A stretch of DNA of 64,000 nt from positions 67,699,601 through 67,763,600 of the forward strand of contig NC_080428.1 of the NCBI RefSeq assembly GCF_029873635.1, given 5' to 3'. The notes under the pieces were generated by a model. That model made no database searches, was not told the DNA's origin, and saw nothing but the letters and a program-made list of their open reading frames with translations. Origin of the DNA: Malania oleifera (lineage: Eukaryota > Streptophyta > Magnoliopsida > Santalales > Ximeniaceae). This document shows positions 23,139 through 35,000 of the stretch, one piece after another (within the stretch, counting starts at the first letter, position 1; every line of letters begins with the position of its first letter). The translations under genes and the position numbers were made by a program.

Positions 23139-23964
23139 TATATATTATTGTTTTTCCATGATTCTGTAATAAACTATGTTAACCATAACGTTGTAATAAA
23201 TTGATCTGTAATAACTGTAATATCTGTATGTTATGGTTCTAAAATCTAAATATCTTGGTATTGTGAAACTGAATATCATAATTCTGTAAATAAAAATGTA
23301 TAATCTGTGTATCATGATTCTGTAATAAACTATATAATCATAATTCTGTAAATAAAACTGTATAATCTGTGTTTCATGATTCTGTAAAAACTATATAATC
23401 GTAGTTCTGTAAAAGCTGAGTAGAATTATGTACTATACCAATATTCTCATGCCACACAACAATTAAAACTCATTAAATATAATCTGTAAAACTATATAAT
23501 TTCTTACTGTGAATTATTCAAAATCTTACTTTGGAAACCCATAATCATATACTATATTTTATTGGTAAAAATCTCTAATTTAACTGGCATAACATATTTC
23601 CCTTACCTGACTAACTGAGACCTGTTTACTATTTTTTTCTATCTCATGCCTGTGGCGTTCGTGATTTCAACTCCCTGAAATTACACATATATTCCCCAGT
23701 CAATCAATTGAATTCCCAGAACAATTATCATATTCACATTTCTAAGCCTATACATCCAATAAACCAAATGAACCACCTATAAACACCCAAAATACATCCT
23801 TACCTCATTTTTGGGATGGTGTCTGAACTCCTCAAATCAAAATTCTACTCTGGTAAACTTGTAGAGAATCGACCCCTGATTGTCGTGGTGGTTTCTGATC
23901 ATCGATTCGGGCTTAAATCGGAGTAGAATTGTAGAGAGAAGGGGGAGGGTGTTCGTGAGTTTTT

Positions 23965-24004
<40 letters not shown>

Positions 24005-25303
24005 TATTTTACAAAACAAGTGAAGTTCCCTGGTTATGTAACATTATGATACTCTTGTATAATCTGCTATAACATCTCATGCCCTAAGCGAGCACTGAGG
24101 AAAACTTAATTATATTACACACCTATGCAGCGGAAAAATATAAAATTGTTCATCCATATAAACTATACTAGAATTTAGTAACTTTCTCAAACCATACATA
24201 CATATTTACACATCACCCCAGTATCATTCACTCAAAAATACAATCTGCTGAATACACTTACCCTACAAACAGGGTAGTGTAGTCGCCTTCTCTATCTGCG
24301 AGCCTAATCCGCTCACCTAACTTGTTCACCTAAAAATATTAAATCACTGGGATGAGACAACACTCAATAAGAGGAAATATGCTATTACTAGTGTATGACA
24401 ACTGAGCTTACATAAATATTATATTGATAAATATCTGAAACTAATTTTAGCTGATAAAACAATACATTGTATAACTCACACCTATATGCTTTAAAGTGCA
24501 ACTGTAGCATCAGAGTTTTCTATTTATTCATACTTCTAGTGATATAATATATCCGATGTTGTTCTGTAAAACTGTATACATATAGATCACTATAATAAGA
24601 CCCTGAAAAATTGTACGTTATGATTTAACCCCTCATAATAGGGTTGTGTAGCTTGTAGGCGGGATTTGACTCTGATTGGCCTACCAGGTAAGTCAACTGT
24701 AACTTTACCAATCCTCAGCCCGGCCAATCTGTAACCTCTCCTAGGTACGGTACTAGTATTTACCTCGTCAAATCGGCCACCTCAACCTAGTCTTCTGGGG
24801 AGCCTACAGTCCCTCCAGGCACGGTAGATGGAAACCTTTCACATTCTATCTAAGATGTGTGGTTGCACTCTGATCTGTAATAGCAATGGTACCGTGCTCT
24901 GATAACTAAATATTTACTAAACTGATTCATCAGGGTCTGATACTATATAATACTGATATACATAATTATCTTGTTGTTTCATCATGATTCCAAAATAACC
25001 ATAACACCAAAAGCTAATCTGAAAATACTGTAATATCTGTACTATATAAACTTTAATACCATAGTGTTATGAAAAATAGCCATAACCCCAGAAACTGATA
25101 TGAAAATACTGTATCATCTGAGTTATATAAACTGTAATATCATAATGTTATGACTTTAGTATATTGGAAATCATGGTAATCTGCATATGTTGTAAAATAT
25201 CTGTCTATATAAACACTGTAATTCATACTCTTGTAAAATCTAATAAAACATATCTCTGCATAATAATATAAATCATACCAATATGAAAATTGTATCATTT
25301 CTG

Positions 25304-26143
25304 TAGGGCCGACTCTTCACAATATAGGGCCCTAGGCGAGATTTAATCAGGGACCTTAATATTTTGTTTAATATTTTTTTTTCTTTCTTCGTTTCTCCTA
25401 TTCGGATTCATATTTTCTTGTTGACATAATTAAATTTCAAAATTAACACTAACTATAAATTGAAAAATTATGTAAGCAAATAAAAATAAATTTAATAAAT
25501 CTATAGAAATAATAGGTTGAAACAATATAACCTGATTATTATTATTATTGGAAATAGATCGACAAGCGAGACTTTAGAGATATCAGATTCTTACCAGATG
25601 CAACACTTTAACCTCAAAGCTTCCAAAATCTAAGAAAAAATAGGAAAAAAAAAAATTCAGAGTGAAAATAATAGAAAATTAATGCACAAACATTGAAATC
25701 AAAATTAGGGTTGATGAAAATTACAGAGAATCGGAGGCCCGAAGATGATGAACACAAGAGCCGGGGCAAAAATCATAGAGAGACTGAGAGATGAGAGAGT
25801 GTGAGAGATGGAAAGATTTTTTTAGAAAGGCTAAGAGAGAGAGATGAGAGTAATAGATAGTTAGAAATATAATAAAGTTATTAGTTGGAAAGTCAATGAG
25901 ACTTGAAAAAAAAAAAAGAATTAAATTGCATTTATTTTACATTTTAAAATACAATTTCATTTATTTGTTAATTGCGAAGTCAATGTATGGGAAAAGAGCA
26001 TAATAAATAATGTTAATATTATTTAATTAAAAAAAATTTGGGCCCCCAAAAATATATTATTATATTAAAAAAAATTTAGGGGCCCCAAAATTTTTGGGGC
26101 TCTAGGCGAGCACCTCAGCCACCTAAAGGAAGAGTCGACCCTG
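25304..26143. mobile_element. Non-autonomous hAT-type DNA transposon, 840 bp
   Basis: Terminal inverted repeats are TAGGGCCGACTCTTC on the left and GAAGAGTCGACCCTG on the right, with two mismatches. The 8-bp flanks CATTTCTG (25296-25303) and CATTTTTG (26144-26151) are a TSD with one C-to-T change; 8 bp is the hAT hallmark. Subterminal CCCTAGGCGAG and TCTAGGCGAG words are in direct orientation. The interior is AT-rich and encodes no transposase, so it would depend on a helper. It sits inside LTR C. Confidence 0.87.
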
Positions 26144-26160
26144 CATTTTTGTACTAATCT

Positions 26161-26340
26161 GATAAGGTCTCATAAACATATTTCTGTATAGATACTATAA
26201 ATCATAATAATCTCGAAACTGTAAAATTTCTGTATTGATCTAATAAGGTCTCATAAACATATTTCTGTATAGATACTATAAATCATAATAATCTGGAAAC
26301 TATATAATTTCTATATTGATCTGTTAAAATCTCATGCCAC
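26161..26340. repeat. Tandem repeat, about 81-bp period, in LTR C
   Basis: AATAAGGTCTCATAAACATA-type units start at 26161 and 26242 and continue through GTATAGATACTATAAATCAT. A third, partial unit starts at about 26323 (TTAAAATCTCATGCC). The copies are nearly identical. Confidence 0.85.
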
Positions 26341-27300
26341 ACAACAAAACAAGTAAATACCTCATATTCTGAACAATTGTATTTTCTGATATACTAATAA
26401 TTTGTAAAGTGAGTAATAATATGGAAAATACGTAATTTCTATAAACATTCTGAAGTTCCTAGCATAGTATATTTCCCTTACCTAACTGACTGGGAGGCTT
26501 GTCTCCAACTGCACTCTCACACCCTTGACGCACTATCCTCAAAATCCTGAAATAATACATATATACTAATTCCTCAATAAATCACTGAATTCCCCAGAAA
26601 ATCATCACATTCATATTCCTGAATCTGCAAACTCGTAATTTCCTAAACTATAATTTATCTGTAATTTACTTGGGATCCTGATAAGACACCCACTGGGATC
26701 CTCAATCCATGCCTGCTGGGTCCCAAAAACACCCTAATCCTGAAAATATACCCTAATTTTACTTCACAAAACTCCAGTATATTCTCATATAATACAAAAT
26801 CTGGACTCAAATAAGCTTGCTAATACTAAAAATACCTAAATAATCTACTTACCCTCGTTTTGGGATGGTGTCCAAGTTGGCCTAACCAACAATCTACTCC
26901 AGCAGACTTGAAGAGAATCTTCCCAAGAATAACATGGCAGCTTTCGATCGTCAAACCAGCAAAGAATGAAGCCAGAATCGTAGAAAAAAGGAGATGAAAT
27001 GAATTTTAGAGAGAGAAAGAGAGAAAGTCTGACATGCAATCCTCGCAGAAAATGTGATTTTTGGCCTTATATAGAGTGCTTGTCCACATGGCCTCGTCGA
27101 TGAGCCACGCCATCTCATCGACAAAGGCAAGAAGGGATTTTGTCGATGAATTTCAGACCCTGAGATTAGCCCTCTTGATAAGTTTTTGTCAATGAGACAC
27201 ATGTCCACGTCGACAAGCCTTAGAAGACTGTTCGTCAATGAACGCTCTGCATTCGTCGACAAGACCTTGCTAAGTCCCCTTTGAAATTTCCCTTTTCCCT

Positions 27301-28060
27301 TGTAGTAACCCGAACCCAGAAAATAAAATAAACATAAATAAAGGGAAAAGGGAGAATAAAAGAAAGGGGAAGGAAAAATTTAAAAAGGGCATTAAGCAGG
27401 GATTCGTCGACGAGGTAGTAATACTCGTTGATGAACAACCCACATAGTTTCGTTGACGGGTATGCATGTCTCGTCGATGAATAGATGTTAAGAGAGGTTT
27501 CAGATATTCTAAATTTGTCAACGAACCCTCAGCCTCGTTGACGAATGGTCTTCTTGGGCTCGTCGACGAATCCACGTGTCTCGTCGATGACGCCACGTGG
27601 CAAGTCGCCTATATATAGGCAAAAATCAAAATTTCAGTGAAGAATTCCGTCCCTTTCCTATTTCTCTCTCTAGATAACAACCCTTCCACCTTATCTCTAA
27701 GATTTTGGCTTCGTTTTTCCCCAGTTCGACGATTAGAAGCTACTACGTTGATCATGGGAAGATTCTCTACAACTTAACCGGAACAGAATTTCAGTTTGAG
27801 GAGTTTGAAAAAACCATCCCAAAATCAGGGTAAGTAGGATATTTTAAGTTATATTATTAATATGGAATTTATAGGACCTAGGGAGTGATAAAATAGCATT
27901 TTGTTGAAGTTTGGGTTGATAAACTTGGGTTTTTGAACTAGGGTCCGGGTGACTACCGTCGGCGTTGTTTCAAGGTTTTCGCAAGCATAATTTAGAAGAA
28001 CAGGTAAGGGGAATTAATTTTAGTAGGATTTTTATTAAAGTTTAAACTGATTAATTTGGG

Positions 28061-28103
<43 letters not shown>

Positions 28104-28146
28104 TATGATTTATTGAACAATGGAACATTTGGGAAACATCGACTTT

Positions 28147-28190
<44 letters not shown>

Positions 28191-28420
28191 GAAAGAAATT
28201 GTGTGGCAGGAATACAACTTTTACAATTTAATTGGTTGTTGTGAGTACAGGATGATGATTTATATTGTTGAATTGTGAACAATGGTTACTTGAGGATTCT
28301 GGCATGTTTTGAATACTGACTGGTAATGAATATTGATTGATTGTGAATACTGCTACTTGAGGTTGCTGTGTGATTAAAACTGTGATATGTGTGTATGAAT
28401 TTTGTGTGGTTATTCGTGTG

Positions 28421-28460
<40 letters not shown>

Positions 28461-29853
28461 GAAAGAAATTGTGTGGCAGGAATACAACTTTTACAATTTA
28501 ATTGGTTGTTGTGAGTATAGGATGATGATTTATATTATTGAATTGTGAACAATGGTTACTTGGGGATTCTGGCATGTTTTGAATACTGACTAGTAATGAA
28601 TATTGATTGACTGTGAATACTACTACTTGAGGTTGTTGTGTGATTAAAACTGTGATATGTGTGTATGAATTTTGTGTGGTTATTCGTGTGTATTACAATA
28701 TAACATTGGCAGGCCTGAGTTCGTTATATTACCTAGATGTAATCACGATATATGTTAGCAGGCCTAAGGAGTTCGTATATTGTCATTATATATTGAGGTA
28801 GAGCATTGGCAGGCCTGAGGAGGTTGTTCTACTGATATATTATGGGTAGGTTATAGGGATTTGTGCTGGTGGTTAGTGTTTGTCCTATGCGAACTAGTCT
28901 GTGTGGACCATGTGCTAATGTTTGTCATGTGTGGACCAGTCCTATGTGGACCATGTGCTGATGTTTGTCCTGTGTGGACCATGTGCTGATGTTTGTCATG
29001 TGTGGATCAGTCTTGTGTGGACAGTATTATTTATGTGGAATGTGATCTGATAGATGAATGATACAATAATTTAATCATATGTATATTTATGTGGCAAGGT
29101 AAAACTTTCTGCCATGAGCTTGCTGAGAAAGGCGAGTACCTTGGTATTTTCAGTTTGATGCTAGAGCAGTGGGAAGCTACTTGTATGGGCGGGTAACCTT
29201 CTCTATTCTTGGATACTTGCCAATATACATAGTCCGAGGGCTTACCGAGTAAAGTGAGTGCCCTGATATCGGTATTAGAGCAGAGGGAAGCTACTTGTAT
29301 GAGCGGGTAATCTTCCGTATTCTCAAGTATTATTACTAAAAATAATTATGAATGTGAGTATGAAATCAGAAGCCAGTATTTATGCAAATTAGATGTGAGT
29401 ATGAAATCAAAGATCAATGTGGATATCGATGATGTGTTTCTTAGCTGCGATTGATGGTGAATGGCAAACAAATATATATTTTGTAATATTTAAACACTCT
29501 TCCAGACACACTGCTATGATTTATTCTTCCTTACTAAGATGTGTCTCACCCTAGTAGATGATCATACTTTCAGGTCCATTAGGAGATCGAGCTTAGGGCT
29601 CTAGGGCAGGGTAGTATTTTGTGGCAAACTATGGAGTGCTTGTAATGGTAGTTAGTATAAAGTTATGTTTTTAAATATTAGGATGTAATATAAGCAACAA
29701 TTGTAAATGTTTCGGGGTTTATAAATAGACTCTGGTATTTATATTGAGGTTACTTATTTTACTTCCGCTGCATGATTGTCGTATATGGTGTCAGAAATAG
29801 GTGAATGTAACACGTGACCTCCGGGCCCCACTTGGTGGGTTCGGGGCCTTACA
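27301..29853 (+). mobile_element. Solo LTR J inside LTR C
   Basis: Ends are TGTAGTAACCCG and CGGGGCCTTACA, flanked by TCCCT (27296-27300) and TCTCT (29854-29858), a TSD with one C-to-T change. Eight CGTCGACGA-type words lie at 27405-27597 directly before a TATA box (CCTATATATAGG, 27608-27619). Downstream are an untranslated leader, TA microsatellites, a 270-bp tandem repeat, and the GAGCTTGCTGAGAAAGGCGAG and AAGATGTGTCTCACC blocks shared with A. No coding sequence is present. Confidence 0.88.
28150..28700. repeat. 270-bp tandem repeat and TA microsatellites in LTR J
   Basis: GGGAAAGAAATTGTGTGGCA occurs at 28189 and again at about 28459. Each copy is preceded by a TA run (28150-28188, 28424-28458) and followed by about 235 bp that is nearly identical. 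A further TA run is at 28065-28100. Shorter repeats follow at 28705-29030, with GCAGGCCTGAG words and then GTGTGGACCATGTGCTGATG words. Confidence 0.9.
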
Positions 29854-30124
29854 TCTCTCTCCTCTTTTTATTATTTAATTTCTATAATTATCCGGGTTAC
29901 TACAAAACCGTTGATGGTTTTTCTGGGTGTCACAAAAACCATTGATAGTTTGGACTTTAACCAAACCTTTTTAACCATTTACCCTGTTACCTTGCCGCGG
30001 TAAAAAAAAAATCGTTGACGGTTTTTCTACCTCTCCACAAAATCGTCGACGATTTGGGTTGTTCCCAAACCTTCTTCCTCTTTTCCTTATTTATTTTAAT
30101 TATTATTTTTTTCGAGTCTCTGCA

Positions 30125-30870
30125 TATCACCACATGTAAAAATATAGCCTGTTTGTGATCGAACTTTATGAGGATCAGAAAGATATCCTGCATCAGCATA
30201 TCCTTTCAACATAGACTTTACTCCCTTTGGGTAAAACAAACCCATATCAAATGTGCCGCGAAGATAACGAAGAACATGTTTTACTCCATTCCAATGTCTC
30301 TGAGTTGGTGTAGAACTAAACCTTGCCAGCAAATTTACAGTAAAAGTTATATCTGGTCTAGTACAATTTGCAAGATACAATAGTGCTCCTATTGCACTAA
30401 GATAGGGTACTTTAGGACTAAGGATTTCTTCATCATCTTCTCGAGGATGAAAAAGATCCTTTTTCACATCAAGTGAACGAACAACCATTGGGGAGCTTAA
30501 TGGATAAGATTTATTCATATAAAATTGTTTCAAGATTTTTTCTATGTAAGATGACTGATGAATAAGAATTCCACTTGTTAAATGTTCAACTTGAAAACCA
30601 AGGCAAAATTTTGTCTTCCCAATAGGTTTGACATTCATTTCATTTCTTTTACGTACAAAAACTTATTTATACCCAATAGGTTTGACATTCTCAGGTGTTT
30701 GGACTATTGGTCCAAATACCTTATGTTTGGTTAATGAGTCTAGCTCAGCTTGTATTTCTTTTTTCCATTTTGGCCAATTATTTCAATATCGACATTCCTC
30801 TACAGTTTAAGGCTCAGGCTCATTATCATTAATAATTTCTAAAGCAACCGCATATGCGTAGGTCTAGCAG
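30125..30870 (-). pseudogene. RT and RNase H N-terminal part of Copia element F
   Basis: Minus-strand translation gives AVALEIINDNEPEP, WPKWKKEIQAELDSL and NVKPIGYK (stop) VFVRKRNE near 30650. Then a second NVKPIG is joined to KTKFCLGFQVEHL, followed by YLSAIGALLYLANCTRPDI, HVLRYLRGTFDMGLFY and the RNase H start (TGYIFTCGD) at 30125. The RT palm with the YVDD site is missing between the two NVKPIG copies. Stops occur at 30670 and elsewhere. Confidence 0.88.
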
Positions 30871-33221
30871 TAAATTGTAAACGCTTAATGAAGGATTTCG
30901 CTTGTGATGAACCAAATATATATACACAATTAAAGCATAATAATAATAATAAAATAATAAAAATGATCATTAAGTTAATATCGATACAAAAGTGATTTTC
31001 TGTAGGATCCTTGATTCTATATTTGATGCTTAAGAAAGACCTTATCTTAGCGAGTGCTCAGAGATCATTGCGGCTCAATCGCTCCCTAGAGGTCGATTTG
31101 GTCAAAATAAAATTTCATAGGATAAACATAATAGACACTGTTTGTACGCGTAAATAAGTACATATATATAAAATAATATTTTAACTAACATAATTTGTAA
31201 AAAATAAATAATAATAATAATAATAATAATAATCATAATAATAATATTCTATGTGGGGCCACAAGACTGTATGGGGCCCACAAGAGTCCGGAGGCCATGT
31301 GGGGTCCACATGAGTCCCAAAATTATGTAGGGCCCATAAAATTGTGTGAAAACTATTAGAATTATGTAGGACCCACTTAGGCCTTAAAGTGGTGTTGGGG
31401 CCACAAGACCATGTGGGGCTCACATGAATTTTTGAAATTCGAACTTAATTCTTTTTTATAAAAAAATAATAATAAAACATAACTTAAAAATAATAACAAT
31501 GATAATAATAATGATTTCAAAAATAATTAATTAAGTAAATTAATAAAAAGTTAATCAAATGAGAGTGTTGACAAGCACTCTCATTTCTCCCATATGATCC
31601 CTAACCCCATCCCATACCTAGCTCATATCTAATCCATCCATGCCCATTCCCTAATTTTAAAAAATTATAATTTCACTCCTCTCCCCACACTTTTACAAAT
31701 TCAATTTTCTTCCCCAAAATTTTCCTATAAATAGGAAGTTCTCAACATTCATTTTTCATAAAAAAATTTTCAAAGGAAGAGAATGATTAGTGAATGAAAG
31801 AATTAGTGGTGGAGGGAGAATTTTTGTTATAATTAAAATTCTCATTCATCCACTCTTTCCGATCTCATTTTCTAAAGATATTGGTTAAGATCGTAGCACA
31901 AGGTTAAGTAAGAGGTAAGTAAATTCGATTATGTTAGATTTTTTTTTAAAATTTTTACCTGAATTTATTTGTAAGTAAATTTTGATTATATTAGATTTTT
32001 ATTAAAATTTATACTCGAGTATATTAGTAAGTAAATTTGTTTATGTTAGATTATTTATACCCAAGTTTATTTGTAAGTAAATTTTGATTATGCTAGTTAT
32101 TTTCATAAAATTCTTCTAAATTTATTTTTATGCATGTTTAATTATACTAGTTTTATCTTTAATATACTTGCGTTTATTTTTTAATCAAGAAATATTCTAA
32201 ATCTCTCGGGTATTTTACAGCATTAATTTTTATTCAAAAAAATATTTTTAATACGAAAATTGTATGACATGTGTAACGACTTGCTTTTCTTATCATATAA
32301 TAAAACATATTTAATAATAAAGTCAACTCGAACCCGTGGTAACGGGGACACTTGTCATACACAGTGGAACCTAGGCAGCAGTAAATATAAATCATCATTC
32401 TGATAACCATAAAATATATATATATAATATCAGAGTTAACTATAAACCAAAACACTGTGTTTATATACATCTCCCAAAAATAATACGAAATATATCTCTA
32501 GGATCCCACATAGAAAACTTATTATCCTAGTCCAAAGTTACCCTCCTAGCGAGGTAACTCAACAGACTCAACGGTGGCCTCGATCCGTCAATCTTTCTAG
32601 GTTTCCTGAAAATTATTTAAGTTCGGGAGTAAGACACTTCTCAGTAAGGGAAAATAAACTAAATACAACCATGTGACGACATGAATATTTGATGCAATTA
32701 TACATATACAATACATTTCATATACCTGAAAACATTCATCATATCATACAAAATAATCGTATACTTTCGTATTTTCTAATAAATCATACAGTTTATAAAA
32801 TCTCTGATATAACTGATAATACTGAAAATTTACCCAGGATGTATAGTTAGCTAATGTCATGTATTACCCCCCATGACTGGTTGTGCAACCCGAAGGTGAG
32901 ACCCGACAATGGCTGGCCGACCACTGCCGAGTCAAAAATGTCTGTAAGTACGATGGGCCCGCCACACCCTAATTCAGACTCTCAGGTGGATGTCTACAAC
33001 TCTACATTGAAAGCCACATCGACTATCTATCTCCCACCCCCTTGTGGGATGGTTAGCACATGTCTGAACATAGATATCTTATCTGTATAGTAACAGTACC
33101 GTACTTTTGTAACTGAACTAAACTAACATCCGGGCTCTGATAATATATAATACATGATAATATACTTGTCTAACATAAATAAATTGATAGCATTTTCTAT
33201 AATATCATACATACATATGGT

Positions 33222-33345
33222 CTTGCGCCAAATTCTTTCATATCTACGGCCTTACGCCGAATATTTATAAATACGGTCTTGCACCAAAATCATACATATA
33301 CACGGTCTTGCGCCGACTATCAATCACGGTCTTGCGCTGGATAAT
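33222..33345. repeat. Tandem array of ACGGTCTTGCGCC words in LTR H
   Basis: Five copies of (A)YGGYCTTRCGCCR are spaced 24-32 bases apart: GGTCTTGCGCCAA, GGCCTTACGCCGA, GGTCTTGCACCAA, GGTCTTGCGCCGA and GGTCTTGCGCTGG. The spacers between them are AT-rich and not conserved. Confidence 0.85.
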
Positions 33346-33577
33346 TCATACATAACATTCTAAATAAATAATTCATTTATCATGTATTTCAAAAACTATA
33401 ATGTACTGCATTATTTCATAATCTCTAAAAACATACTTTACTCGTAAAACGGTCATATCATAATACTTCCCATATAAAATAATATTCATGCCACACATTA
33501 CTGTATAAAATCGTACATTATATTTTAAAATCATAATTTTTGGCATTTCATACATATATATATATATATATATATAT

Positions 33578-33709
33578 AGCAAATTAATTTTCAGGAAAGT
33601 ATATATATATATATATATACATTTCCACATAATAGTAGTATTTTTCCAAATATGCATTTTCTCCATAATATACGAATATAATACATGCTTTCCTGAAAAT
33701 TAATTTGCT
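33578..33709. repeat. 22-bp perfect inverted repeat in LTR H
   Basis: AGCAAATTAATTTTCAGGAA(AG) at 33578-33599 is exactly complementary to 33688-33709. The 88-base loop contains a TA run. RNA from either strand could fold into a long hairpin. Confidence 0.85.
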
Positions 33710-34940
33710 GATAAATAATAATAATTTGTATGGAAAAAAACTGTTTTAGTTTATTTCCTTACCTAACACTGAGAAGAAACCCCCTAAAAATCCACTCGTC
33801 CTGCACCCACAGGGTTCCCCGTTTAACACCCTGAATTCAATAACTTTCAGAACTAAATTTTAGTATTTCTCTATGAATATCATTTCTTATAACTACGGTA
33901 AGACCAAATTTCGCATAAAAAGTTTTACCTTAACTCAAGGATGAATTCCAACTCAGTCCCACCAATGATCCGCTCTGGCAGACTTGGAGAGAACTTCCCC
34001 AGGAGCGTCGTGGTGGTCTCAAATCGTCGATCTAGCGAACAGCGGAGTCGAAATCGAAGAGAGGGGAGAGAGAAATCGTAGGGAGGAGAGAGCGAGAGAG
34101 GGTTGAGCGTCGAAATTTCGCTGAAAAAATGAAGTTTGACCTATTTATATACTGGTCTTAGTCGACGAGCCACGTCACCTCGTCGACGAGGTCAAGAAGA
34201 CAACTCGTCAACGAACTCTCCCCCTTGTCGACGAAGTTCGTCGATGAAATTCAGAGTTGCCCGGGTATCCTCTTGGTATCTTCTCGTTGACGAAGTCTAC
34301 TGCCTTTTTTACTGCTTCCCATTTTCTCCTTTCTTTATTATTTGAATACCATTATTTTTCGAGTCATTACAACATGAGTTTGTTTTTACGTTGCATATTT
34401 TACAAAAATATGAGTAAAAATGACATGAGTTGATTTTTACGTTACGTAATTCACGAAAATATGAGTAAAAATAAGATTTTCATGATATTATTGTAATTTT
34501 ATAAATTTTATAATAAGATGTTTTCAAAACCCCTTATGGCACAGACAATACAGAAAATTACGAATGTTCGGTACCGCTGCTTAAAGTTTAAACGGATCAG
34601 AGTGCACCCATGCTATTTGTAAAGTGGTTTTATATGGTAGTGGATTTCTCCTGAGTGCACACCTGGGTCGGACTAGGATTTAATAGAAAAAATCTCACTT
34701 AATGATAATATACGTTGATTTAGTTTGACCGGTCAGTCAGATAAGTCCAGTCTTCGGACCACACAACCCAATAATGAAGGTAAACATGACTTACGATTAA
34801 TAGGCCTAAGGGTGCTTTTTACAGTACATGTATATACATATTTAATTACGTATACAAAGTTATTGATGAATTGAAGGAAAAATATATGTTTATGTGAACG
34901 GAGACATTTTTGTGCCTAAATAATTATTTAATAAGGAAAA

Positions 34941-35000
<60 letters not shown>

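Larger units (their letters stand above)
24031..29904 (-). mobile_element. LTR C, left end truncated, interrupted by hAT and J
   Basis: The right end is CCGGGTTACTACA at 29904. The left side begins around 24031, but the usual TGTAATGACCC terminus of about 50 bp is missing compared with B, and no TSD is found, so this end was deleted. Family blocks are the GCGAGCCTAATCCGCTCACC segment near 24300, CATAATAGGGTTGTGTAGC near 24636 and a TATA (CTATATAAG on the minus strand) at 27066-27074. Degenerate CGTCGACGA words lie upstream of the TATA box at 27092-27265. Its own sequence continues beyond J at 29854-29904. Confidence 0.82.
9542..30124 (-). mobile_element. Solo LTR B, interrupted by K and C
   Basis: The outer ends are TGTAATGACCC at 9542 and CGAGTCTCTGCA at 30124, flanked by TSD TATCA at 9537-9541 and 30125-30129. 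The interior belongs to the same LTR family as C, D, H, J, L and M. Shared features are the block with GGGATGAGATAAC and TAGTGTGTGGCAAA (about 9920-9990), the AACCCCTCATAATAGGGTTGTGTGG block (10214-10238), and a GA-rich leader at 23960-24000. The family ends (TGTAAYRACCCG to CGGGTYRTTACA) resemble Gypsy Tekay/Del LTRs. No internal coding part is left, so I read it as a solo LTR. Its own sequence lies in 9542-10489, 23139-24030 and 29905-30124. Confidence 0.85.
32272..34371 (-). mobile_element. Solo LTR H inside the 5' LTR of G
   Basis: Ends are TGTAACGACTTGC at 32272 and TTTCGAGTCATTACA at 34371. TSD ACATG lies at 32267-32271 and 34372-34376, and the uninterrupted site is visible in the other G LTR (GGCATGAG). 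On the minus strand, CGTCGACGAG words (34158-34290) precede a TATA box (GTATATAAATAG, 34140-34151), followed by a GA-rich leader. A small tandem repeat of TCTTGCGCC words lies at 33222-33345. Confidence 0.92.

Noticed and set aside
27235-27596. Minus-strand frames of 67-108 codons
   Set aside because: They span the C/J junction and the CGTCGACGA word array; no protein-like features.
27992-28282. Open frames rich in Tyr and Ile
   Set aside because: They are translations of TA microsatellites in LTR J.
30871-30890. TSD for element G
   Set aside because: The left flank (CTAGCAG) and right flank (CTGCTAAAC) are complementary rather than the same, so they do not form a target duplication.
31181-31423. 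80-codon minus-strand frame with a repeated Trp-Gly-Pro-Asn pattern
   Set aside because: It results from the GTGGGGCCCACA word repeats and a TAA run in the G LTR.
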